Shown piece after piece: positions 16,832-25,884 of a DNA stretch of 64,000 nt. The DNA is taken from contig CACZCZ010000014.1 in the NCBI GenBank assembly GCA_902779845.1, forward strand, positions 17,704 through 81,703. The letters run 5' to 3'. The stretch is from an uncultured Bacteroidales bacterium. Its GTDB lineage: Bacteria > Bacteroidota > Bacteroidia > Bacteroidales > Bacteroidaceae. Within the stretch, counting starts at the first letter, position 1. Every line of letters begins with the position of its first letter. The notes beneath the pieces are model-generated. The model did no database searches and was not told where the DNA came from. It worked only from the letters and a program-made list of their open reading frames with translations. The position numbers and the translations under genes were made by a program.

Positions 16832-18031
16832 ATGATGAAAAAACATCTTCAACCTTGTCTTCTGTTCTCCATAGCCTGCATGACTCTGTCCTCATGCTTC
16901 GGCGATGATCCCGCGAATGCAGAATGCGACATTGAGCAGGCGTGGATTCATGTTGATAATCCACGAAGCGTTTTCTACAACGCTTATGACACGTTAGTAA
17001 CTGTTGCATCAACAGATAATGAAATAACCTTTGAGACGAAAGGTGAGGCTATTCAGCACGCGCCCATTTTCTTCAAGACTACCCCGGGCTCATCAATCTT
17101 TATCCTTGAAAAGAATGGCCTGGAAACGCCATTTACCAATGGAAGTCTAGTCGATTTTTCTGGTGCTCAAATAATTAAATTTCGGGTACGTTCTGAGGAT
17201 CATCACTATCTTCGTGATTATCAAGTTCAAGTGAAGCCTAGGCCCGAAATGCCAGTGAATCCGCTCTTCAACTTTGATAACAATTTCGAGCTCACCACCA
17301 TAAAAGAAGCTGACGATAATCCATACTATACTTGGACTGAAACAGATGCCAAAATTAAATGGTGGGCGAGCGGCAATGCAGGTTATCGTCTCACGGGTCT
17401 CAAGGTTGGACCTCTTGATTATCCCACCTGCCCAGAGCTCGAGACTGGCGTTGATGGAAAGAATTGCTTAAAGCTCACCACTCGTGACACTGGCAGTCTG
17501 GGCAAAATGGTTAATATGCCTCTTGCTGCTGGCAATTTATTTTCAGGTTCTTTTGACACAGAAAACGCCATGAAGGAGCCCCTCTCCGCTACACGTATGG
17601 GACAGCCCTATGCCCATAAGCCCATTCGCATGACTGGATTCTACAAGTTTAAGCGTGGTGAAATAATGCAAGACAGAGAAAAGAATCCGCTTGACGGCGA
17701 AGTTGATTATCCCGACTTCTACTGTGTTGTCTATCGCAACAGTGATGAAAAGGGGAATCCCATTCTGTTGGATGGTTCCAATGTCTTATCCAGCCCCGCG
17801 ATTGTAGGCATGGGCCGTATCAGCAAATCTGAGATCAACGCAGACGGTACAGAGTGGAGACCATTCTCCATTGAAATTGCTTATACCCAAGACATATCAG
17901 AAGAAGATGTATATGACTACAAATACAACACCGCCGTAGTATTCTCCTCCAGTGTGCGTGGTGCAGAGTTCATCGGCGCACCGGGCAGCACGCTATGGAT
18001 TGATAATGTAAAACTTGAATGCGCGTATTGA
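16832..18031 (+). CDS. PCMD-domain surface lipoprotein
   Basis: A 399-residue predicted lipoprotein: leader ending MTLSSC, then a beta-rich region (about 30-140) and a PCMD (putative carbohydrate metabolism) domain (about 150-399; FNFDNNFEL, YTWTETDAKIKWWASGNAGY, NCLKLTTRDTG, RMTGFYKFKRGE). PCMD proteins are common in Bacteroidales surface loci, but their ligand is unproven. It is the first of three plus-strand genes; the next starts 2 bp later, so they are probably one operon. Confidence 0.85.
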   Translation: MMKKHLQPCLLFSIACMTLSSCFGDDPANAECDIEQAWIHVDNPRSVFYNAYDTLVTVASTDNEITFETKGEAIQHAPIFFKTTPGSSIFILEKNGLETPFTNGSLVDFSGAQIIKFRVRSEDHHYLRDYQVQVKPRPEMPVNPLFNFDNNFELTTIKEADDNPYYTWTETDAKIKWWASGNAGYRLTGLKVGPLDYPTCPELETGVDGKNCLKLTTRDTGSLGKMVNMPLAAGNLFSGSFDTENAMKEPLSATRMGQPYAHKPIRMTGFYKFKRGEIMQDREKNPLDGEVDYPDFYCVVYRNSDEKGNPILLDGSNVLSSPAIVGMGRISKSEINADGTEWRPFSIEIAYTQDISEEDVYDYKYNTAVVFSSSVRGAEFIGAPGSTLWIDNVKLECAY

Positions 18032-18033
18032 TT

Positions 18034-18837
18034 ATGAAACTGAGAAACATCATATATTGCCTGCTGCTCCTGGCTGTCAGCACGGCTCAAGCTCAAACAG
18101 TCTCCAACACGGATGTTGACAAATGGAAGAAATGGGGTCCTAAAGACATCCACAACAGCGGCTGGATAATCCGTGCCGGTTATGTCATCGGCGGCACAGC
18201 CCCTATTCCCGTGCCTAAAGAGATTCGCAGCATCAATGATTTCAAGCCTTTAGGCGGTGTCACTGTCGGTGCCGACTACTACCACATGTTCGGCAAACGA
18301 TTGGGCATACAGTTTGGTATGCACCTTTTCTTCGAGGGCTTCCACACCAGTGCAGATGTGAAGAACTATCGCATGACCATTACACAAGGCAACAGTACCC
18401 TCAGTGGAAACTTCACCGGCACTGATGAGACTAACACAAAGATGGTAGGCATCACACTGCCCGTGACCGCCACCTTCCGCATCTCTCCGCGCTGGAACGT
18501 CGGTATAGGCCCCTTCTTTTCGTTCGTGGGCAAAGGGACTTTTGATGGTGAGGTCTATGACAACAGCGAGGGCATCGGCTACCTCCGTGAGGGCGACCCC
18601 ACAGGACCCAAGATTGAGATCACACGCAAGAACCCTGCCAGCTACGATTTCTCCAGCGATATGAAACATTTCTACTGGGGACTTGAGTTTATGTTCGAGT
18701 GGAAAGCGCTCCAGCACATGAATGTTTTCGGTGGTCTTGACTGGGGTTTAAGCAGTATCTTCCCTAGCGATTTTGAGACAGTGCCTTTCAAGATGTATCC
18801 CATCTATGCCAAATTCGGTTTAGCCTATCGTTTCTGA
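18034..18837 (+). CDS. Outer-membrane beta-barrel protein
   Basis: About 267 residues with a signal peptide (IIYCLLLLAVSTAQAQ) and alternating aromatic strands typical of small PorT/OmpA-like barrels (GWIIRAGYVIGG, FGKRLGIQFGMHLFFEGF, WNVGIGPFFSFVGKG, FYWGLEFMFEW, YAKFGLAYRF with terminal aromatic Phe). I chose the ATG at 18034 rather than 18019 because it follows the upstream stop and begins the signal peptide. It sits between two PCMD genes and may anchor or export them; that is inference. Confidence 0.8.
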   Translation: MKLRNIIYCLLLLAVSTAQAQTVSNTDVDKWKKWGPKDIHNSGWIIRAGYVIGGTAPIPVPKEIRSINDFKPLGGVTVGADYYHMFGKRLGIQFGMHLFFEGFHTSADVKNYRMTITQGNSTLSGNFTGTDETNTKMVGITLPVTATFRISPRWNVGIGPFFSFVGKGTFDGEVYDNSEGIGYLREGDPTGPKIEITRKNPASYDFSSDMKHFYWGLEFMFEWKALQHMNVFGGLDWGLSSIFPSDFETVPFKMYPIYAKFGLAYRF

Positions 18838-18864
18838 ATTATATCACACAAAATAAAAAGTAGT

Positions 18865-21800
18865 ATGAAAAGATTCCTTACTCTCTTTGCTGCTTCAGCC
18901 CTCGCTCTGACGGCAAGTGCACAGCTCCAAATTCAGAATCCCAGTTTTGAGGAATGGGACAACGAAGAGACAAGTTCTGTTGAGCCCTCTCATTGGAACT
19001 CGTTCATGAGCGGCACTGGTGCCATGAAGGGCTTTGCCGCAGCCCAGCAAGTGCAGAAAAGCGACGATGCCCACTCGGGCAACAGTAGCGCCCGCATCTA
19101 TGCGCGCTCCGTATTCGGTGTGGTGGCTCAGGGCAACCTCACCACAGGTTGCATCAACATGGGCAGCGCCACGGCCACGGATGCCAACGGCAACTACAAC
19201 TACACCAACGAGGATGACGCCAACTTCCACCAGAAGTTCACTGGTCTGCCCGATGCCATGCGCGTGTGGGTGAAAGCCTCATGCGCCTATCCCGCCGGGG
19301 CCAGCTGTAACCTTCACACTACAGGCTATTTCCAGGACCCTGCCGGCAACACCATCACGGCCAAGCGCATTGCCAAGGCCAACAGCTCCAGCATCGCCAG
19401 CAGCAACGACTGGCAGGAGGTCATCATACCCTTTGTATATGATGTCACTGACGGCACACGCCCAGCCTACGCGCTGATTACACTGACCACCAGCGGCACA
19501 CCTGGTCAGGGCGATGCCTCTGACTGGATGTTGGTTGATGACGTGGAGTTCCTGTACTACAGCGAGCTGCAGAGCATCACCTTCAACAGCAAGGACATCG
19601 AGGTGACAGGCAACAACATCACCATCGACGGTACTTACGACGAAGCCCTGCTCCAGCTGAAGAGCAACGGTCAGGGCGCCAGCATCACCACCAGCTACAA
19701 CGATGCAAACATGACGCTGACGGTGACCATTAAAGGCGACGACATCGCCGCAAACCCCAACAACCAGCACACCTACACCCTGACCTTCACTGGCAAGGAG
19801 AATGAAGATCCGACTCCCGATCCTGATCCGCAACCCGTCATCGAGAACTATGCTTCTCTTGTGCCTTTTGGCGACTTCGAGGCATGGAAGAATGAGTGCG
19901 GCACCACACAACAAACCGGCAGCGGCGGCGGCGACCGCCAACGTCCTGGCTCGGAGCCCGAAGGTTGGAACGGCGGTAGCCTCAACCTCGGTGTCAAACT
20001 CATCGCAACGAGTGATTTGAAAGCCACATTGGTTGAGAAGGCCTCTGGCATCAACGGCACAGGAACTGCCGTAAAGATGACAAACCAGTCCGTGTCCTAC
20101 TGGGGAAACAGCATGACCTTCCCCGGCTTTGTCACCTATGGTAACATCTGGGCATGGAGCGGTCCCACGAACTTCAAGAACTCCGATGAAGGCGTCTATG
20201 GCGGTCTTGCCTACACAAAGCGCCCAGATGCCGTTCGAGGCCAGTTCAAGCGCCCCATCGCTTCCGGCGAGAACGCCCATATCATCACTTATCTGTGGAA
20301 GGGAACTTTCTGGAGCAATATCGGCGCCTACGACTCGCCCAGCACAGGTTTTGAGGATGTCGACCGTGCCATCATGGGACACACCCAAACAACAGGCGGC
20401 GACGGTCAGCTCATCGCATCCTGCGACTACAACTTTGAAAGCACCAAGGACGGCGAATGGGAGACCATCACAGTGCCCCTCACTTATGTCGAAGGTCAGG
20501 AAGACGCTGTACCACAGAAGATGAACATCATCATCTCCAGCGGCGACTATTGGACCCGCAGCATCAAGGAGGGCAGCATTCTCGAAGCCGACAGCATCCA
20601 GTTCCTGTTCTACTCCGACCTCACATCTGCCACCTTCAACGGCAAGGACATCACCTTCGACGAAAACAACCATGCTGTCATGGATGTCGATTACGCCGAG
20701 GAGTTGCTGCAGGTGACCGCCAACGGCCGCTCTGCCACTGTCGAGACACAGTACGACAGCACGACACGCATCCTCACAATCACTGTCAAGGGCGGCAACA
20801 TCGACGAGAATCCTGAGAACTTCCACACCTACACCCTCGCCTTCCCCTTCTACTCTGACCTCACAAGCGTCAGCTACAAGGGCAAAGCCGTGACTTTCGA
20901 CAGTAATAACAAAGCCGTCATCGATGATGACTACGACGTTGCTCAGCTGCAGCTGACACAGCACGATGCAGCCGCCATCATTGAGAAGAGCTATGACAAC
21001 GGCACCCGCATCCTGACTATCACCGTCAAGGCCGCCAACTACGAGAGCGACCCCGCCAACGTCCACACCTACAGCATCGAATTCCTGCCGCAGGTGAAGA
21101 TTATCAGCGAGCGACCCTACACTGACCAGCTGCAGATCAAGGTGAATGAGGGCGACCCCGAGTTGCAGGATGCCACCATCACCATGCAGGAATGGAACAC
21201 AGGTGCCACCAGCCTCGTCCTGAAGAACTTCAAGCTCGGCAGTGGCGCTGAAGCCATGAACGTGGGCACCATTGTTGTCAACGACATCCAGCTCGATGCC
21301 GAGGGCAAGTTCCAGATAAAATGTAACACCACCATACAGGCAGGCGACGATCCCGCCGGCGCTCAGTGGTTAGGTCCGGTGCTGGGCCAGGTACCCCTGG
21401 AGATCAACGGCCAGGAACTACGCGGACGTGATGTGCCCGACTCCCTGCACGTACATATTCTTATTGACTTGAAGAGTCGCATGGGCCAAAGCATCGATGT
21501 GCTCTTCGGCAAATCACTCATTGACCAGCAGGGAGGCAAGACTCCCATTGATCCGCCAAGCGGCAAGATCACGCTGCCCGACCATCAGGACTACGAGGAC
21601 GACCTCATCGTGACGCTCAACGGCAATGCTACAGCACCGCAGCGCACTGTCATCAGCGTTGATTTCCACAAGAACAGCAACACGCTGGATCTCATCCTGA
21701 AGAATTTCGGTCTGAAAGACGGCGAGACGGATATGCCCGTTGGCACCATCAACGTCAAAGGCATTCCTTACACGCTTGCCAGCGGCGTCTCCTACGCCAC

Positions 21801-22596
21801 CTTCAAGAAGGATGTGACTGTGACCATTGAAGAAGGCGACGATCCCAATGTTGGCATGTGGATGGGTCCCATGCTGGGCGACATCCCCATCACACTCGCA
21901 GGTAAGGCCGGCACCGACAAACTCTACTGCACCATCGACATCAACATGGTGGGTGTAGGTGTCATCCACGTTGATTTCGGCACCGATGCCAACTGGCCTG
22001 AGCCTCCCAGTGGCGGCGAAGATCCCATAGATCCTCCTGTCAACCCCATTCTCAAAGACCGCACCTACACTGACCAGCTCACAGTTACCGTCAATGGCGA
22101 GAGCAGCCAGCCCAAGGAGGCACAGGTGAACATGATTGTCAACGATGACGAGACCGTGACCCTCACACTCAAGAACTTCTATCTGACCACCAATGACGGC
22201 TCATCGCTGCCCATCGGCAACATCGAACTCACGGACATCACACCCGTAGAGGTTCCCAACAAGAACTACTACATGTTCCAAAGCAGCCAAAACGTGCGCA
22301 TCAAGGACGGCGACAATCCTGCCGAGCTTTGGTCCGGCAGCTTCCTGGGCGAGATTCCGGTCACCATGAACGGTAAGATAGCTGAAGGCAAGCTCTACTG
22401 CAACATCAGCATCTATATGCCGACCATGAAGGAGAACATCAACGTCGTCTTCGGTGCAGACTTCACCGATGGCATAGCAAGTCTCACCACCTCTCCTGTG
22501 AGCAAGGAAAGCATCTACAACCTCGGCGGTCAGCGCCTGGGCAAGTTGCAGAAGGGCATAAACATCGTTGGTGGAAAGAAAGTCTTTGTGAAGTGA
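18865..22596 (+). CDS. Large PCMD/calycin-like surface protein with C-terminal sorting-type tail
   Basis: A 1243-residue secreted protein. Signal peptide 1-19; PCMD-like domain (about 20-230); a small beta repeat (232-315); a second PCMD-like domain (330-580); two more copies of the small beta repeat (590-745, each with SDLTS, GK, TYTL/TYSI landmarks); three calycin/lipocalin-like domains (about 750-895, 900-1060, 1065-1210, each with YxDxL..V..NG, LKNF, and a GxxxGxxP/I loop); and a tail IYNLGGQRLGKLQKGINIV ending in KKVFVK. This tail is common at the C-termini of Prevotella secreted proteins and may be a sorting signal. The function is probably surface binding, not catalysis. Confidence 0.82.
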   Translation: MKRFLTLFAASALALTASAQLQIQNPSFEEWDNEETSSVEPSHWNSFMSGTGAMKGFAAAQQVQKSDDAHSGNSSARIYARSVFGVVAQGNLTTGCINMGSATATDANGNYNYTNEDDANFHQKFTGLPDAMRVWVKASCAYPAGASCNLHTTGYFQDPAGNTITAKRIAKANSSSIASSNDWQEVIIPFVYDVTDGTRPAYALITLTTSGTPGQGDASDWMLVDDVEFLYYSELQSITFNSKDIEVTGNNITIDGTYDEALLQLKSNGQGASITTSYNDANMTLTVTIKGDDIAANPNNQHTYTLTFTGKENEDPTPDPDPQPVIENYASLVPFGDFEAWKNECGTTQQTGSGGGDRQRPGSEPEGWNGGSLNLGVKLIATSDLKATLVEKASGINGTGTAVKMTNQSVSYWGNSMTFPGFVTYGNIWAWSGPTNFKNSDEGVYGGLAYTKRPDAVRGQFKRPIASGENAHIITYLWKGTFWSNIGAYDSPSTGFEDVDRAIMGHTQTTGGDGQLIASCDYNFESTKDGEWETITVPLTYVEGQEDAVPQKMNIIISSGDYWTRSIKEGSILEADSIQFLFYSDLTSATFNGKDITFDENNHAVMDVDYAEELLQVTANGRSATVETQYDSTTRILTITVKGGNIDENPENFHTYTLAFPFYSDLTSVSYKGKAVTFDSNNKAVIDDDYDVAQLQLTQHDAAAIIEKSYDNGTRILTITVKAANYESDPANVHTYSIEFLPQVKIISERPYTDQLQIKVNEGDPELQDATITMQEWNTGATSLVLKNFKLGSGAEAMNVGTIVVNDIQLDAEGKFQIKCNTTIQAGDDPAGAQWLGPVLGQVPLEINGQELRGRDVPDSLHVHILIDLKSRMGQSIDVLFGKSLIDQQGGKTPIDPPSGKITLPDHQDYEDDLIVTLNGNATAPQRTVISVDFHKNSNTLDLILKNFGLKDGETDMPVGTINVKGIPYTLASGVSYATFKKDVTVTIEEGDDPNVGMWMGPMLGDIPITLAGKAGTDKLYCTIDINMVGVGVIHVDFGTDANWPEPPSGGEDPIDPPVNPILKDRTYTDQLTVTVNGESSQPKEAQVNMIVNDDETVTLTLKNFYLTTNDGSSLPIGNIELTDITPVEVPNKNYYMFQSSQNVRIKDGDNPAELWSGSFLGEIPVTMNGKIAEGKLYCNISIYMPTMKENINVVFGADFTDGIASLTTSPVSKESIYNLGGQRLGKLQKGINIVGGKKVFVK

Positions 22597-22604
22597 TAAA
22601 GAGT

Positions 22605-22635
22605 TAAGGAGTTCATGAGGTTCATGAACTCCTTA
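22605..22635. terminator. Hairpin terminator between convergent genes
   Basis: Perfect 14-bp inverted arms (taaggagttcatga / tcatgaactcctta) with a 3-nt loop, just after the calycin gene stop, followed by T-rich sequence. The arms themselves use the repeat word ggagttcat. Confidence 0.7.
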
Positions 22636-22697
22636 AACTTTTAAACCCCTAAACTCTTAAACTCTTGAAACCTGAATCTTGAATCTTAAACCCTTTA
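22636..22697. repeat. cttaaact / gaatctt repeat tract
   Basis: Words cttaaact and tgaatctt fill the space between the terminator hairpin and the end of the NSS transporter gene. Confidence 0.7.
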
Positions 22698-22701
22698 TTT
22701 T

Positions 22702-24063
22702 CTAGAACAAGAGTTCATCAATAAAGATGGCCAAAATGGCCAATGGGGCAACCCATCGAATTAGAAAGAAGAAGCTCACGAACAGCCAGCGCGGAAAACG
22801 CAACGTATGGTTGTTCGTGAGTTCTTTTATGACCATGTCCTTCGGCAGGTACCATCCCACGAAGATACTCAGCAGGATGCCGCCTATCGGCATGATGATC
22901 TTTGCCGAGATGAAATCGAAGAAGTCAAAGAAGGTCATCCCGAACAGGAAGCGCACGTCTGCCAGCGGCCCGAAGCTCAAGGAGCATAGCGAGCCCAGCA
23001 GGATGCAGGTGACCGTCACCACTGTCGTGGCAACGGGGCGCGACAGCCCTGTGCGCTCTATCAGGAAAGCCGTGACAGGTTCATGCAGGCTGATCATGCT
23101 CGTCAGCGCCGCCAACAGCAGCAGCAAGTAGAACATCACTGCAAAGACCCAGCCCACCATCGGCACATTCGCGAAAGCCATCTGGAACACAGAGGGTAGC
23201 GTGATGAACACCAAGCCAGGTCCCGCATCCGGAGCCACCGTCTGAACTGAGAACACGGCGGGGAAGATGATGAAACCGCCCATGATGGCCACGAGCGTGT
23301 CTATCACCACCACCTTGCGCGCCGTCGTCATCAGTTTGGCATCATCGGTGAAATAGCTGCCATAGGTCAGGAGAGCACCCATTCCCACGCTCAGCGAGAA
23401 GAACGCCTGTCCCATTGCACTCAGTAGCACGTCACCGTTAATCTTCGAGAAATCAGGTTTCAACATAAAGCGCAACGCCTCATCCGAGCCGGGCATGGCA
23501 AAAGAGCCGCCCACCAGCACAGCGATAATCAGCAACAACAGCGGCATCAGGAATTTCGAATAGCGTTCGATACCGCCCTGTACGCCGTGCACTATCACCC
23601 AGTGTGACATCAGCAGCACGCCCGCCACCATCACTAAGGGCATCCACGCACTCTGCGTGAAATGTGTGAAGTAGGCCGCCGAATCCGACATCGTCGTCAC
23701 CTTGCCCGTCACAGCAGAGATCAGGTACTGCAGCGTCCACCCTGCTACCACACTATAGTAGCTCAGGATAATCCAAGCCACGAAGATGCCAAGGATGCCC
23801 TGCATCACCCACCCCGTTCCTGGGGCCAGCGAACGGTAGGCATCGACCGGATTCTTGTGTGTCTTGCGGCCCACAATGAACTCTGCCGTCATCAATGGCA
23901 TGCCTATGAGCACGACACACAATATATATATAATAATGAAAACGGCGCCTCCGTTCTCTCCCACCTCTGTGGGGAAGCGCCAGATGTTACCGAGGCCCAC
24001 CGCTGAGCCTGCTGCGGCCAGGACGATGCCTATTTTACTACCAAAAGTTGCTCTTTTTTCCAT
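22702..24063 (-). CDS. Sodium-dependent NSS/SNF family transporter
   Basis: Na+-coupled symporter, probably for an amino acid. About 453 residues with eleven to twelve hydrophobic segments. The N-terminal signature GSAVGLGNIWRFPTEVGENGG forms the sodium site, and FFSLSVGMGALLTYGSYF is the second conserved core. Start at 24063 (MEKRATFGSKIGIV); its minus-strand -7 element is at 24071-24079, almost touching the start codon. The substrate cannot be read from sequence. Confidence 0.93.
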   Translation of the reverse strand: MEKRATFGSKIGIVLAAAGSAVGLGNIWRFPTEVGENGGAVFIIIYILCVVLIGMPLMTAEFIVGRKTHKNPVDAYRSLAPGTGWVMQGILGIFVAWIILSYYSVVAGWTLQYLISAVTGKVTTMSDSAAYFTHFTQSAWMPLVMVAGVLLMSHWVIVHGVQGGIERYSKFLMPLLLLIIAVLVGGSFAMPGSDEALRFMLKPDFSKINGDVLLSAMGQAFFSLSVGMGALLTYGSYFTDDAKLMTTARKVVVIDTLVAIMGGFIIFPAVFSVQTVAPDAGPGLVFITLPSVFQMAFANVPMVGWVFAVMFYLLLLLAALTSMISLHEPVTAFLIERTGLSRPVATTVVTVTCILLGSLCSLSFGPLADVRFLFGMTFFDFFDFISAKIIMPIGGILLSIFVGWYLPKDMVIKELTNNHTLRFPRWLFVSFFFLIRWVAPLAILAIFIDELLF

Positions 24064-24117
24064 ATCGGCGGCAAAAATACAAAGAAAAGCTGTACTTTTG
24101 TCACAGAATTCCAAAAA

Positions 24118-24543
24118 ATGCGATTGATGCTTTCTATTTATCTCCGGCGCTACCCCTTCAGTCTGCTCACCGTCCTCTTGATTACGGCCTTGTCGCTACT
24201 TCCCATCGGCAGCGTGGAAATCGCTAAAGACGTGCCCTTTGCCGACAAATGGACACACATGGTCATGTACGGCATCCTCACCCTTGTCATCTGGGTCGAG
24301 TACCTGCGCCACCATCGCCGCATCCAACGCTCCCGCCTCATCCTCTTCGCCTTCATCGCACCTATTGCCATGAGCGGTTTGATGGAACTGCTGCAGGCCT
24401 ATGCCACCACCTACCGCTCTGGCGAGTGGCTGGACCTTGCCGCCAACAGCACTGGTGTCTGTCTGGGTACAGCCATCGGCTACGGCCTATTCCTCCTTCG
24501 TCGGAAAACAGCGAAGCCCGCTCCCGAGGAGCAGGCTTCGTGA
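24118..24543 (+). CDS. VanZ-like membrane protein
   Basis: A 141-residue protein with about four membrane segments and the VanZ-type pattern DKWTHMVMYGILT, GLMELLQAY, SGEWLDLAANSTGVCLG. The family has been linked to teicoplanin and lipopeptide tolerance; its role in Bacteroidales is unknown. A -7 element TACTTTTG at 24093-24100 lies 17 bp before the start. It is divergent from the NSS gene. Confidence 0.88.
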   Translation: MRLMLSIYLRRYPFSLLTVLLITALSLLPIGSVEIAKDVPFADKWTHMVMYGILTLVIWVEYLRHHRRIQRSRLILFAFIAPIAMSGLMELLQAYATTYRSGEWLDLAANSTGVCLGTAIGYGLFLLRRKTAKPAPEEQAS

Positions 24544-24549
24544 CGGCTG

Positions 24550-24622
24550 TCGGAAAGAGGCGACTCGAACGCCCGACCCCTACGTCCCGAACGTAGTGCG
24601 CTACCAACTGCGCTACTTTCCG
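24550..24622 (-). tRNA. tRNA-Pro (anticodon CGG)
   Basis: On the minus strand a full cloverleaf is visible: acceptor CGGAAAG/CTTTCCG with discriminator A, D-arm GCGC/GCGC, anticodon stem CTACG/CGTAG with loop TTCGGGA (anticodon CGG), T-arm with TTCGAGT. CCA is not encoded. The -7 element TACCTTTGC lies on the minus strand at 24656-24664. Confidence 0.93.
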
Positions 24623-24759
24623 AAGGCAAACGTCCATTTCATGTCGTTTGCGGGTGCAAAGGTACAACATTTTCTGGATTCACAGAACTTTTTACGCATT
24701 TTTTCACTCCAAACACAAAGTTTTTTGCCCAAAACCTTGCAGGAATCGTCAAAAACATA

Positions 24760-24768
24760 TACCTTTGC
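24760..24768 (+). promoter_or_regulatory. -7 element TACCTTTGC of the tRNA-Phe promoter
   Basis: A TTG at 24737-24739 lies 23 bp upstream of its first base, the same spacing as in the cupin promoter (TTG 37347, TACCTTTGC 37370), fitting the -33/-7 arrangement of Bacteroidetes. Confidence 0.65.
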
Positions 24769-24820
24769 ACCCGCAAAACCGAAAGACCCGCGTCAGCAGG
24801 CCGTTAGGAACAGCAAAGTT

Positions 24821-24893
24821 GGTGTCATAGCTCAGTTGGTAGAGCAAAGGACTGAAAATCCTTGTGTCCCCGGTTCGATTCCTGGTGACACCA
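24821..24893 (+). tRNA. tRNA-Phe (anticodon GAA)
   Basis: Acceptor GGTGTCA/TGACACC with discriminator A, D-loop AGTTGGTA, anticodon stem AAGGA/TCCTT around CTGAAAA (anticodon GAA), and T-loop GGTTCGATTCC. No CCA is encoded. A terminator follows at 24901. Confidence 0.96.
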
Positions 24894-24900
24894 CAGAAAG

Positions 24901-24936
24901 AAGCAAGGCTCTGATGAGGGCTTTGCTTTTTTCTTT
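24901..24936 (+). terminator. Terminator of the tRNA-Phe transcript
   Basis: Stem agcaaggctc / gagggctttgct (about 10 bp with two G-T pairs) followed by a long T-rich run, 8 bp after the tRNA 3' end. Confidence 0.8.
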
Positions 24937-25163
24937 TTATACATTTTCATACCATAAAAATGCCCATTTCATCGAGATTGTTAAGTCCGGCTTCCTACGC
25001 TAGGCTTACTTTTTCTCGTTTTGAGACTCTTTTTTCCTACCGTAGGACTACGGTGTTTTGAAAACAGCCTACCTTTGCAGGTGAAATCAGACAAATCATG
25101 CGTATGGATATTACGTCACCATTCAAAGGGAATTTAAAAACGCAAAATCGATATTCAACAAAC

Positions 25164-25589
25164 ATGAAAAGGAATCTTATAACACTCGCAACCGTCCTTT
25201 GCTGCTTGGTGACAATAGTTATGTTCTCCGCCTGCGATAAGGACTTACAAGAAGTCAAGAACGAACTGGTTGGCACCTGGACGGAAAAGAATAATCTCTT
25301 CACAGACATCCTTACGTTTAAAGAGGACGGCACATTCAGTTTCCAAAGCCATATCAAGCGATACAATGGATCTGGTACTTACAGCTGTAACTACATTACC
25401 AACCAGAACCCCAATAGCGCACTTGGAAACAATGGTAATAATGACAACAAGAATAATGTGAGTACAACTCGAACGCTTGTCCTGAACTTCACCGACCGCG
25501 GAATCGAGACGCTGGAAGTCAGCAAAATCACCAGTAGCAAGTTGGAGATGACAGACCGTTATGGCAACACCTTCCACTTTAGCAAATAA
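25164..25589 (+). CDS. Small lipocalin-like lipoprotein
   Basis: About 141 residues. Leader with lipobox MFSAC, then ELVGTWTEKNNLFTDILTFKEDGTFSF, which is the opening of lipocalin-like (DUF4923/5640-type) beta-barrel lipoproteins, then an asparagine-rich loop (NNGNNDNKNN) and a final strand. No specific function is recognised. Start at 25164 rather than 25098 because it begins the signal peptide. A -7 element TACCTTTGC lies at 25070-25078. Confidence 0.7.
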   Translation: MKRNLITLATVLCCLVTIVMFSACDKDLQEVKNELVGTWTEKNNLFTDILTFKEDGTFSFQSHIKRYNGSGTYSCNYITNQNPNSALGNNGNNDNKNNVSTTRTLVLNFTDRGIETLEVSKITSSKLEMTDRYGNTFHFSK

Positions 25590-25645
25590 CCAACGAGATA
25601 TCAGCTGTTACGACGAAGGTTTTATTATTTCGGAATAGCCTAAAA

Positions 25646-25770
25646 GAGCATGCTCCTTCACGGTGTTCCACCGGTGGAACTCGTTGGAAGAGCATGCTCT
25701 TATTGTTTTTCTCACTAGTGAGAAAGGATTTTCTCATTGATGAGAAAAGGGTTTATCATTGATGAGAAAA
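25646..25770. repeat. Cluster of short perfect palindromes
   Basis: Six palindromes in 125 bp: gagcatgctc (25646-25655), gttccaccggtggaac (25665-25680), aagagcatgctctt (25688-25701), tttctcactagtgagaaa (25708-25725), ttttctcattgatgagaaaa (25729-25748) and an imperfect tttatcattgatgagaaa (25752-25769). The first and third share a core, as do the last two. No coding frame explains them. Confidence 0.8.
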
Positions 25771-25829
25771 CCGGACGCATATTATTCTTACGCCCTGAGC
25801 ATCGAGGGAAAGGTCGCTATACGAAAATC

Positions 25830-25854
25830 CCCGCAGCTCGCTGGAGCCTGCGGG
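25830..25854 (-). terminator. Hairpin downstream of serB
   Basis: Arms cccgcag / ctgcggg with an 11-nt loop, about 30 bp past the serB stop codon on the minus strand. Confidence 0.5.
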
Positions 25855-25884
25855 AATTTATGGGTTGACAAGTTGGGGGGGGCA

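Noticed and set aside
19279-21066. A 595-codon open frame opposite the calycin-like gene
   Set aside because: Low-complexity Val/Ala/Gly/Asp composition and no start-site signals; a shadow of the real gene with a signal peptide and PCMD domains.
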